Source: Anolis sagrei
Taxonomy: Eukaryota; Chordata; Lepidosauria; Squamata; Anolidae
DNA: 64,000 bases
Assembly (NCBI RefSeq): GCF_037176765.1
Contig: NC_090022.1
Location: 76,261,209 to 76,325,208, forward strand
Reading direction: 5' to 3'
The translations under genes were made by a program, and so were the position numbers. Shown piece after piece: positions 44,501 to 54,000 of the stretch. Every line of letters begins with the position of its first letter. Positions within the stretch are counted from its first letter, which is position 1. Below the pieces are notes generated by a model, which was given only the letters and a program-made list of their open reading frames with translations, was not told where the DNA came from and searched no databases.

Positions 44501-47500
44501 TTTAGCTATTCAGAGCCCCCGGTGGCGCAGTGGGTTAAACCCCTGTGCCGGCAGGACTGAAGACCGATAGGTCACAGGTTTGAATCCGGGGAGATCGTGG
44601 GTGAGCTCCCTCTATCAGCTCCAGCTCCTCATGCGGGGACATGAGAGAAGCCCCCCACAAGGATGGTAAAAACATCAAAACATCCGGGCGCCCCTTGGGC
44701 AATGCCCTTGCAGACAGCCAATTCTCTCACACCAGAAGCAACTTGCAGTTTCTCAAGTCACTCCTGACACAGCAAAAAAAAAAAAAAAAAAGAAAAGAAA
44801 GAAAGAAAGAAGGAAGGAAAAAGAAAAACAAGAAAGCTATTGTAGCAACAGTGGTAGGGCTACATGATACCCACAAACTCTGTACATTAATTACTCTATT
44901 TATTTGGAAGCATCCACTTAAACATTGGCATAGCTTTATAGCAAATAATAAAACCATATGGTGTTGTGCACACTATAGTAGATTTACTAGAGACAGAGGA
45001 TTATTTTTCGTCTTTTTAAAAAAGTCTGCATGTCACCATATGGGAAGGGCATAGTTAAATACAATTATTGTACAGATGTTAGATAGTATTGTACTGGTCC
45101 ATGTATATATACATGTAAATAGATTTGCTTTATTTTTATGAATATGTAAATTGTAAAGTAATAAAAAGTATATATGTACCTCAAAAAATCATTACTTTTA
45201 CAAATAGTAATGTGACTTTGACGCCATGTAGGACTTTCTGCATCTCCTCATTGGTTCTTCTTTCATTTCAAGCTGAGTTAAAATCCAGATTTAAAATAAA
45301 ATATTCTGATTTTAGATCCCAGTGCCAAATTCTAGACTATTACTTGGGCATACTTTTGGATTAGTGGGAATACTGAGTGTTCAGCATGTTTAGGATGGCT
45401 TTTGAATTCTAAGCACATTGGGTCCCTTTGTCAGCTTGCTGGCTGTTTTGTGTTTTTCGCAGACCCAATGATTCACGAATGCTGGTTGCTCTTGGAGAAT
45501 GTTATGAGAAATTAAATCAGCTAGTAGAAGCTAAAAAGGTATGGGGGACTGAAATTTGCAGTTCAGTATTATTTGGGTTAACACCCCAAAATTAATAAAG
45601 GCTTTGTGTTTCAGATGGACTGTTATACTGTAATATTTTGAATTCTCTCTGTCTGTGCTGAACCATATGTATTGTATAGTCTTTTTTGTTCTGTTTATGA
45701 ATTTTGGACAGGGTTAAATACATCAATAAGGATCACTTCTTCAAATAGTTTTCTCATTGCTTTAAGTTCTCTGTTCCAAAAAGTAGGTGCATGTGAGTGT
45801 TGCCTGGACCTTTCTTTTTTTGGGGGGAGGGGGAGGGTTGCAGTTTCTAAATTTATTGCCATCTCTAGGCATTTTTTGACTCATTCGCCCCTGCCAAAGG
45901 GCATTGAGGTAGGCATTTCGCTTCTAATCTGTGTTAGATGGTTTGTGCTCATTTCATTCTTTTTTTCTTGACAGTGTTACTGGAGAGCATATGCTGTTGG
46001 AGATGTGGAAAAAATGGCACTGGTGAAACTAGCGAAGTGAGTAATGAATAGCATCTGTACTGCTTTGGATTATTATGGGCTTTCTCGGCTGGTTGGCAGT
46101 ATATACACGTGGGATATGTCCCTATTGTTATTGGTGTGGCCATTGCGAATGCCTGAATGAAATTCAGATGTTGTGTTATTACTCTTTTGGTCTATAAATA
46201 TGTGCAAATATTTCTGCCCGATAACAAATTAGATAGTTTGGGTAGTACTATCAATTCTGTATGTAGGCTTCCAGGGAATAATAATCATGTTTTCTTGGTG
46301 GATACCAAGAACGTAAAGGTTTCCCCTGACATTAAGTCTAGTTGTGTCTGACTCTGGGGGATGGTGCTCATCTCCATTTTTAAGCCAAAGAGCCAGCATT
46401 GTCCGTAGAAACCTCCAAGGTCGTGTGGCCAGCATGACTGCATGGAGTGCTGTTACCTTCCCACAGAAGCAGTACCTATTAACGTCCTCACATTGGCTTG
46501 CTTTCAAACTTCTAGATTGGCAGAAGCTGGGCCTAATAGCAGGAGGTCACCCTGCTCCCTTGATTCCAATCGCCAACCTTTCAGTCAGCAAGTTCAGCAG
46601 CTCAGCGGTTTAACCTGCTGCGCCAACAGGGGACCCTCTTGGTGGATTCTTACGCCCATATCACCTTTTTAGTCCTGCCTAGAATTTGTTATTGTGTGCC
46701 TTCAAGGCATTTTTCAACTTAGGGTGGCTCTAAAACAACAAGATTTTCTGGGCTCAGAGTGTGTGACTCACCCGAGGTCACCCAGTGGGTTTCCATGACT
46801 GAGGAGGGAACTGAACCCTGATCTTGAGAGTTGTAGTACATTTCTCAAATCTTGCTCTCCCTAACTAGAGTATACCCACTGAATTCATTCAGTCATCACT
46901 GAACAATTAATTCAAGAAGTCTGCTCTGGTTGGGATTAGCCTTGTGTGGCTTTTATATATATATACTGTAACTGTAGCTAAGTAGCAGAGATGCTAAGAA
47001 TCCCTTTTAGTGAATTGTAAAGATATTCATTGGGACAGTGGCAAAAATGCCTGATGCTTATCAGGCGCTTTGCTACTTTTGCTGTACAGTAACATAACAA
47101 TAGCCCTCCAGTGGATAAGGATCGTACAAAACTAGCGAGTTCTAATTCCCGCATATTTTAGTCTGTTTACATAGATGCTGTTCTTTTTAAAAAAATGTTT
47201 TACTTAAAAAGCAAAAACCAAAACCGCACAACCAAAAACAAATACAAACCCCAAAACAAAGACTTTATTTATTTATTTACGATATTTCTATCCTGCTTTT
47301 CTCGAACTGGAAAATGACTCAAGCGGCTTACAACCAGGCAGCCATTCGATTCCATAACAATATACAATTAAAACAAATTTGTAAAATCCATACAATAAAA
47401 CCATTAAAAACATATAAAATCCATGCCTTCACTGTTAACCTCATTGTCCAATTAATGTACCCCAACCGATATGCACCAACATCCAACCACCATTTTCCCA

Positions 47501-48634
47501 ATTTAAAAGATAATAAACTAAATTAAAACAATAAAAATGTAAAAATATACACACAAAGATAAAATTTAAAAACACACGTATTAAAAAACTTTTCCTCTCC
47601 TCATGCAAGAGCAACTATGAAACTACGTACATATACTTCTTGTTCTACATAAATGTAGTTCTGATGTGGGATTCCAAGTCACTGGCTTTAGTGTCCTTTG
47701 ACATAGGGCTTCTTCGTGCATTTTCTTGTTCTTTTCCAGGCTTCATGAACAGTTGAATGAGTCAGAGCAAGCTGCGCAGTGCTATATCAAATACATCCAA
47801 GATATACATTCCTGTGGGGTGAGTGAGTTCCCTATTACTTAGGAAGGGAAAGCAGAGATACACAGCCAAACACAGCTTAAATATTTCTATCTTGTTCTAG
47901 GAGATTGTGGAGCATCTGGAAGTGAGCACTGCCTTCCGCTACCTGGCTCAGTATTATTTCAAGTGCAAACTCTGGGATGAAGCCTCAGCGTGTGCCCAGA
48001 AATGCTGCGCATTTAATGATGTAAGTAGACATTTGGCTGTTGGTAGACTCTTTTACTATAATTCTATCGCTGAGAGCAGGATTTAAATGTGGTCCACTCA
48101 CTATGCTTCCTTAATACAATAAAACAAATCAGTGCCATTTTGAGATATCCTAGGTCAGATTGCTATTTTTGACAAGGTCAGTCAGGTTAAAAGCTGTGAT
48201 AAGACTTTAAAAGCTTAGGCTGTTAGGAAGGAATTGTAGGAATAGAAGTCCAAACATCTGGAGGGCTGCGGTTGGCCCATGCCAGCCTTATCCAGAAGTT
48301 CAAATTAACCAGAAGTTCTGTGCCCTGTTGTAGGTATCCATGTCTATGAATTCCCACCACAAACCTTTCATGGAGCATGGCTGTATTTTTTCTGAGGAGC
48401 TTTGGTGCATGGTGTTTCTCATCCAGTTTTTGTTCTTTGCTAATGGTGTCCCTTCTTTTTCAGACCAGAGAAGAAGGGAAGGCCCTCCTGCGACAAATCC
48501 TACAGCTAAGAAATCAAGGGGAGACATCCTCTACAGAAATTGCCACGCCCTTCTTACTTCCTTCCTCATTGTCTGCCAATAACACTCCAACACGCCGTGT
48601 GTCACCACTGAACCTGTCAAATATTACACCTTAG
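36453..48634 (+). CDS. CDC23: CDC23 / APC8, anaphase-promoting complex subunit, 16 exons
   Basis: TPR-repeat scaffold subunit of the nuclear APC/C ubiquitin ligase, which marks securin and cyclin B for destruction at anaphase. Exons: 36453-36604, 38274-38346, 38998-39135, 39348-39390, 40682-40787, 42206-42338, 42797-42974, 43056-43153, 43784-43865, 43993-44146, 44274-44393, 45463-45538, 45975-46036, 47740-47818, 47901-48020, 48464-48634. Every intron is GT-AG; phases join without a break into 594 residues (human 597). Residues 22-34 carry the conserved [13 protein letters not shown]; residues about 70-535 form the TPR superhelix (for example [60 protein letters not shown]); the tail [18 protein letters not shown] keeps TP and SP sites, which are phosphorylated in mitosis in the family. 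The N-terminus and exon 2 differ most from human. The ATG at 36453 (AAGATGG) fits the known N-terminus MAA; an in-frame ATG at 36426 is upstream. Gene and order next to KIF20A match human 5q31. Confidence 0.97.
36655..37215. mobile_element. Two MITE pieces in CDC23 intron 1
   Basis: 36655-36757 has inverted arms GACTTCAACTCCCAGAATTC and TTTCTGGGAGTTGAAGTC. 37078-37215 has CATGGGCAAACTTTGG, CACAATTCCTAACAACC, AAGAATTGTGGGAGTTAAAA and GAAGTTTGTCCATGTCTG, a near whole member of the GGGCAAAC family. The sequence between them is unrecognised. Confidence 0.7.
37246..37480 (-). mobile_element. LINE tails with ATT/AAT microsatellites, CDC23 intron 1
   Basis: (ATT)n at 37246-37284 precedes TTTGAAACACAACAAGATGAG and GGATCACACGTCGGACACTTCC, the same 3' end as the R4-like LINE at 12166-12560 (- strand). 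It is followed by (AAT)n at 37380-37400 and a second LINE tail ATATACTGCTTTTTCTCTTAAC. Confidence 0.7.
37529..37745. mobile_element. Full-length TGCATCTACACTG-type MITE, CDC23 intron 1
   Basis: Left GGTGCATCTACACTGTGG and AATTAATGCAATTTGACATC; right AAACTGCATTAATTCTACAG and TGTAAATGCACTC. Inner arms include CCCATGATTCCCTAGCATTG. Non-coding foldback element, superfamily not assigned. Confidence 0.8.
37919..37947. repeat. (GT)n microsatellite, CDC23 intron 1
   Basis: About 14 GT units; the source of a run of V/C codons in an open frame that is not a gene. Confidence 0.95.
38020..38104 (+). mobile_element. CR1 3' end, CDC23 intron 1
   Basis: GGATGGATTTCCTACCTGGC, TTGGACTGGATGGCC and CTTCCAACTCTATGATTCTC are the terminal CR1 3' UTR blocks with the ATTCT repeat at the end. 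It lies 170 bp before exon 2. Confidence 0.7.
38490..38638. mobile_element. Hairpin MITE, CDC23 intron 2
   Basis: ACTCCTTCCACACTGCCGC and AGGATCTGATCCCAGATTATC face GATAATCCAGGATCAGATCC and CAGCGTGGAAGGAGCC. Related to the GGCCCCTTCCACAC family. Confidence 0.75.
39532..39794 (+). mobile_element. tRNA SINE with A tail, CDC23 intron 4
   Basis: Head GTGGCGCAGTGGGTTAAACC and B box GGTTCAAATCC; body CCAGCTCCTCATGCGGGGAC, CCAATTCTCTCATACCAGAA, TTTCTCAAGTCGCTCCTGAC; A9 tail. Exact 10-bp duplication TCCTTTCCTT at 39522-39531 and 39795-39804. Same family as 44511-44834 and the 3' piece at 56290-56428. Confidence 0.92.
40025..40305 (+). mobile_element. Sauria-type SINE, internally deleted, CDC23 intron 4
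   Basis: Head GTGCAGTGGGTTAAACTGC, middle GTAGTCATGCCAGCCACATG, end ACTGGATTTAATGTCAGGGG plus CCTTTACC. The B-box region and the section before ATCAATAGGTACTG are shortened relative to 29249-29578. Confidence 0.85.
41395..41528 (+). mobile_element. LINE 3' end, CDC23 intron 5
   Basis: TTTTAATCTG, GTAAACCGCTCTGAGCC, AGTAGCGGTATACAAGTCG and nine AAATA-type units (41488-41527). Confidence 0.8.
42408..42600 (-). mobile_element. LINE 3' end, CDC23 intron 6
   Basis: (AAC)n at 42408-42420, then TTTATTTATAGACCACCC and CAAGGGGACTCGGGGTGG, the reversed LINE 3' end. Confidence 0.7.
44511..44834 (+). mobile_element. tRNA SINE with A/GAAA tail, CDC23 intron 11
   Basis: AGCCCCCGGTGGCGCAGTGG head, B box GGTTTGAATCC, body as in 39532-39794, then an A run grading into GAAA/GGAA. 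Duplication AGCTATT at 44504-44510 and 44835-44841. Confidence 0.88.
46304..46636 (-). mobile_element. Sauria-type SINE, CDC23 intron 13
   Basis: Reversed end AGGTTTCCCCTGACATTAAG, middle CCTCCAAGGTCGTGTGGCC, head GGTTTAACCTGCTGCGCC. Exact 11-bp duplication TCTTGGTGGAT at 46293-46303 and 46637-46647. Confidence 0.92.
46688..46860 (-). mobile_element. tRNA SINE, CDC23 intron 13
   Basis: GTTATTGTGTGCCTTCAAGG tail, AGGTCACCCAGTGGGTTTCC body and GAACTGAACCCTGATCTTGAG head, reverse of 30245-30422. Confidence 0.75.
47262..47600 (-). mobile_element. LINE 3' end, CDC23 intron 13
   Basis: TTTATTTATTTATTTACGAT, TTTCTATCCTGCTTTTCTCG, CTCAAGCGGCTTACAACC and then A-rich sequence with CAATTAAAACA blocks. 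Confidence 0.7.
48228..48310. mobile_element. Half MITE, CDC23 intron 15
   Basis: GGAATTGTAGGAATAGAAGTCC, ATCTGGAGGGCTGCGGTTGG and CCATGCCAG match the right half of the GGGCAAAC MITE family. Confidence 0.65.
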
Positions 48635-49495
48635 ACCATTCCTACCTTTCTAAACTGTCTTGAGCCAAAATAATAATCCAGCTGGAATCTGGATGTCTCC
48701 TAATGCTGGCTCTCTGGGATGGGGTTTATAGCCCGCACTGAATGCTGGTATATTGGGAAAGTTGTTGCACATCAGCAGATGTGTCCAGAATGAGCTGAAT
48801 ACTGTTTTCATCAACCCTTTCTTCTTGGAATGAGATGTCGTACTAGTTAAGAAGACAATTTTCCCTATATCAAAACATGTTGGAATTATTTTCCTGCCTT
48901 TCCTAGGAAGTCATCACAACATGATCACTGCTAATGTGCTGAATATATATAACTCTTGAGGAGAAATAGTGCCTTGCTCTTATTTCAAGATGCAAGACTA
49001 GGTTCTTGAGCTGCTGGTCCCTCTTCACCTTTCAACAGACCAAGCTGCCTTGGGTTAGTAGCCTAGGGGCCATGTAAATAGCACAACATAATGAAGAAAG
49101 GCCCGGTTTAAAAGCTGGTCACTAATCATTGTGAGAATGCTCAAGTCTGTTGTGCAGCCTAACAATATGAAACTATTATTTTTGTTCAGATAATTGGTTC
49201 TTGATAGATGAGACAAACCACCCCAGTTTGGTTTTTTGTGGATATAGGCGAAGCTTTTTCTCCAAAGTGGCTTTACCCAGTTGTTTGGAGAGAGGCTGAT
49301 ATCCGTTAAACTGATGCTCTTTTTGGGATGCACAGTTGAAAGACTGAATATGCTCTTTTAACTTAATGGCTGTGACCAGCCTTGAGTGTCCCTCAACTTA
49401 CTCAAGTCAACCGTGGAGTGCAGAGAAAGCCAAAAAAGGACTGTTATGCAGATAGTAATATTAAAATAACCTTGCATTCTACTTCTGTCATTAAA
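48635..49495 (+). terminator. CDC23 3' UTR with ATTAAA poly(A) signals
   Basis: Repeat-free sequence follows the stop. Two ATTAAA hexamers, 49460-49465 and 49490-49495, are the first plausible + strand signals and would give a 3' UTR near 0.85 kb. The next canonical AATAAA is at 50374, beyond two repeats. Which is used cannot be told from sequence. Confidence 0.45.
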
Positions 49496-49611
49496 TTGTT
49501 ATCAGTACATCTCCTTTTCACTTATTTGATAAAACAGACACATGGCTTCCTTTTTGCATATCATTTCCCAAGAGATCTTTTGTTCTCATCCCAATTATCA
49601 TAGGTTATATG

Positions 49612-49744
49612 CAGTGGTTTCAAACTGTGGCCCTCCAGGTGTTTTGGACTTTGGCTACCAGTTCCTGGTCATTTGGACAAGCAGGCTAGGCCTTGGGGTG
49701 TTGGAGTTCCAAACATCTGGAGGACCACAAATTTGACACCTTTG
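49612..49744. mobile_element. hAT-like MITE between CDC23 and KIF20A
   Basis: CAGTGGTTTCAAACTGTGGC, CCAGGTGTTTTGGAC; right arm GAGTTCCAAACATCTGGAGG and CCACAAATTTGACACCTTTG. Flanks share TTATA. Diverged. Confidence 0.7.
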
Positions 49745-49854
49745 AGTTATAGTGAGAGACAGACTCATGATCACTGAACAAGGATATAAGGCCAGGTCTT
49801 GCTGCTCTTTAATCCAGCACTATAGCCACCTACTACAATGAAGGCTAAGCCCTG

Positions 49855-50010
49855 CCACATGTGCAATGGAGGACCTTCTCACAGCAACACCAGAGGCACT
49901 CCCAAGTGGCCAGCTTCTGGTCAAAGGACATTTAGTATCATGCCAAGTTTTTAACTTTGTGTTTTTAAATACATAACTGTACCCTCAATTAGCTTATGAC
50001 ATGATAAACA
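49855..50010 (+). mobile_element. Jockey-like LINE 3' end piece
   Basis: Reads MEDLLTATPEALP, then TCTGGTCAAAGGACATTTAG and ACTTTGTGTTTTTAAATAC, the + strand counterpart of the LINE end at 18976-19325. Confidence 0.7.
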
Positions 50011-50047
50011 CTCAACAATAATCTTTTTTCCTCTTAGATGCTCTGGG

Positions 50048-50053
50048 TTTATT
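50048..50053 (-). terminator. Candidate KIF20A poly(A) signal (AATAAA, - strand)
   Basis: The only canonical AATAAA on the - strand within 1 kb below the KIF20A stop. It gives a 3' UTR of about 960 nt, longer than I would expect; a TATAAA variant at 50457-50462 would give about 555 nt. Use of the distal site would make the two transcripts overlap only if CDC23 reads past 49.5 kb. Confidence 0.3.
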
Positions 50054-51014
50054 TTTACCTACCCTTCTGTTTTAATATTGCTAACTGTTTGAAAGCCAGC
50101 ATCTATTGACCCATATTGTATCTGTAATTCTTTGGTATATTCAAGAAAGAGACAAAATGAACATATACAAGATCAAGTTCTGAAAAGCATCTAATGTAGG
50201 AAGTATATACCAAAAGAGTAAACAGAATTGAGAAAGCACCTGCTGTATTTGCCCATCCTACAGAACTGTAAAACACAGGTTGTTGTTCACTCAGTTAATT
50301 AGCTTAATAGTATGCCTTTTGAGAAAAGGCATACAAAATCATTTTTACAGATAAGAGAATTTGTTAAACAGAAATAAAACACAAAGGCAGACTGCTGTGA
50401 GAAAGTATTTTCTTTTTCATCATTAAAATAACTGTAAATAGAAGACATAAGATATATTTATACACTGCATTAAACACAGACTATGAATACATATAGAATG
50501 CAGAAACACATATATAGGTCAGGAAAACAAAAGATTATAAATCCAGGTTCCATATACCCTGGAATAGCAGCTGGCCTGAACCAGTGAAAAGTCGTGCATA
50601 GTATCTTGGGGAAGGAAAAAAAATACCGTATATTCAGGCCTCAACACTAAATATATCAGGATACATATCGTGCTTCCCTCCAGATGTTGGAAATACAGTC
50701 AGTGGTATGTAAAGCTGGAGTTTACATTCTAGCATCTGGAGGCCTCATTCCCATCTAAATCAGTTTAAGTTCCAATTGGAGTAGACTCACTAAATCAGTG
50801 AGTGTGTGATTAATCATTAATAGTTCCAGTGACTCAAGGGGTTCTACTCTAATTGGAACTAATACTTCAATTTAGACCATAATACTTTTTGATACCTTGG
50901 GTTAAATCCACGCACTCATGCCACTGAAATCAATGGGACTTAAATGCCAACAGGTCCTATAGAAGTATGGCTATATCTGGACTGCTGCTGTGGTGGCAGC
51001 AGTCTAAAAGGCTT

Positions 51015-54000
51015 TCAGTACTTTTTCCCAAAAGCCATGGTTTTGAATGGCGGAGACTTTCGGGCACGTAATATGCGATTGTAGGGGCTCTCTGATGTTA
51101 CTGAAGGGCAGGCGACTGAGCGAGTCAAGAAGCTGCGCAAGAAAGGCTTCTTGGCAGGAGTTTGGCTTCTAGGTTGCATATTTTCACTGTTCGCACAGAA
51201 GCGTTTTTTGGCCGAGGGGGGCAGGGGTGCAGGTGCTGCCACTGCTGCTTGGAGTTTCTGTACAGTTTGGTACTGCTCTGCAATACAGGTTGCTTTCTTC
51301 CTCAAATCTATCTTCACCAGCATCATGTTGTTATGAAGTTCAGCCAGAGTCTGGTCCTAGAAAGAAGAGACAACAGAGAGAGGACTTCTGTAAAAGGTCT
51401 CACATGACAGACACAGTACTATGTTAATGAAATGCCCCAAAGTTTCAAGGGACACAATTATGGTATGAAGCTTCAGAGACAAGAGACATCTTAGCAGACA
51501 CAGCCAGGCAAGATACACGATTAGCAACTTCACATAAATGAAAACAATCACATTCCAGTCACTTAGAAACAAAATTGATTCGTTTTAGCAATAAAACCTC
51601 TGATTGTCCTGCTTCTTAACCTATACAGCAGTGGTTCTCAACCTATGGTCCATGGACCAGTGGTCCACAACAACTAAAATATGGTCCATGGCCTCACCGT
51701 TACTACACTATTGCAATGACAGTGACTGGTCTCGCAAAACTCTCTTATAGTGCCGAGGCTTATTAAATATGGGTGAGCAGATGGTGACTACTGGATGGCA
51801 TCTGTTCTGTATCAGAAACTAGAGCTGATGTGGTCTATCCAATGCAATTTTCTGAATTAGCACCTCAAATAACCAAACCGAATCTAAAGTTGACCAAAAA
51901 CCAGTTCGTAACCCTTTTGATACTAATGTTGGAGAGTGGTTCCTGGTAAAAAAAAAAAAGGTTGGAAACCACTGCTATACAGGGAAAAGAATCTGAAGAG
52001 TTTCTTATTAGAAGCACTGAAAATGGCCCATCAATAAGGATGAGCTTGAGGAAATTCATAGCACTGAGACGAAGAGTACATAGTTCGTGTGCAATATTAT
52101 CTTTCTGCTTTGTGTAGAATTATCCTGTTCAGATGTAACTGGATCAGAACCCACTTTTTTAAAGACCGAACAGAAGGAGAAATATTAATGAAGATGAAAG
52201 TAATGAAATAAACCAAAGAGAAAGAAGAAGCTAGCTTTCCTAGACAAGGCAGGGAAAAAGAATTGAGAAGGCCTAGGAAATCTTTCCTAACCTGTGATTG
52301 GAATTAGCCCTTTCTTGGAAGGCTCTTTCTCCACTGACTGAGAATTTGACAGTTCTCTGTGCTCAGGCTCGCACAAAGAAAGCGGAATGGCAGTGGAGGA
52401 GGGGATTCCAGCGAACAAAGGCTGACTGCTCTTCACTTGTCTTAAGAGGGCAAAGCAATGGCAATTGGCATGGAGGGAGGACCTCTCACCAGCTGCTGGG
52501 ACCAAGGCAAGATGATTTTTTAAACACAATCAGGTATAGGCCAAGAACCTCTATCAGAGTAGCTTTCCCATGCTTTCCCTTGCCTTTCTCCCATGCCTGC
52601 AGAAGTCAAAACCCAGGAGAGGAAGGCTGAATCTGAACATGAAGCAGGGAAGCAAGGGTGTGCTTGCAAATGAAAGGAGGTTCTGGGATGGATCGTAAGG
52701 GCAAGAGGATAGCCCTCAGCTATAGTCATACATATGTCCCATGTAAGATGTCACTCTTTATAGCTCTCCAGATATTGTCTGGTTTAGGAACTATATATGA
52801 TTTTATTGGACTGCTGTGTGAAGTTTTAATTGTTGAGATCTGAGGCTGCAGTATTAGTAGTTGCATTTCTTGTGGCTCTAAATCCTTTTGTTCTGCAGGG
52901 TGAGATAAAAACTGATCTTAATGAACTAACATTGTGCCATAACATTTTGGCACGATTCCTTCCCTTACCTGCTTGATCAAGATCCTGTCACAATTAGCGA
53001 GAGTCTCGCGGAGCTTCCCAGCCCCTGTGCTGTGACAACAGGCTCTTTCAGCTGACTGGAGCGACTCTTCCAGCTTCAACAACTCAGAACGCAGCAGCCT
53101 CACATTCTGAAGGAAGAAAGAGAGTCAACACCAGACATCCAGCTCCAGAACAGAGAGAATCAATTACACCAGAAAGCCCACGGCAAGAAGGGCAAAAAAG
53201 ACAGGATGCAGCTAATACATGGAAACACTGTGTTTTTGGAAGGACATTCCCAGAAGTCTGCAACCACTATGGCCAAAAATAATTTCCAAGCTCTAAGTAC
53301 ACCCACTGCAGGAAGATCAAGATCTGTGCTAAAGGGTTGAACCATACTGTTCCTCCCAATGAAAGCAGATCCATTGAATCAATGAATTGAATTGATTTGC
53401 TTTTCAACTATGAATTCGGTGACTTTACTCTAGTTGGGACTAACCAGTATGAATGAGAACATGGTAAAATTGATTAGTGGCATTTGCCAGGGAAACGACC
53501 TTCCTCCCTCCCTCTTCTACATAAATGTAGTTACCTTTTGACCTTCTTCTAGTTTCCGATCCACATCGGCAGTTATCGGCTTTGCAGAAGGTGGAGGTTC
53601 CATCATCCTCCGGTATTTACGTAACTCTGAAGGGAAGCAGAGCAAAACACTGCAGTTGTTACCTCAACAATTGAGGATTTCATTCTGAAATTAAAACTCT
53701 ACTGAGTTTTAATTTCAGAGTTAAATCCTGAAACATGTAATGCTGTCTCTTAACAAATATAAGGTACCCTTACAGTTACGGCAGATCTGAACACCAACCA
53801 TTCTGGCTTTCAAAAACCTAAATACCTTGGCCCATTCCCTTCTAAACAAAGTCAGGCGGCATGACTGTAACAGGGTTTTAGAGTTTGGTCTTGGTCCAAA
53901 ACCCTGACCCTACAATGATAAACAATGAGGAACCTGAGAAAGTTCATGCTGGATATTAAATAAACTCAGGAAGAGACCCTGTTTTGCATGATCTGCTCTG

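Noticed and set aside
44641-45054. 137-codon lysine-rich frame
   Set aside because: Begins in a SINE and runs through its A/GAAA tail within CDC23 intron 11.
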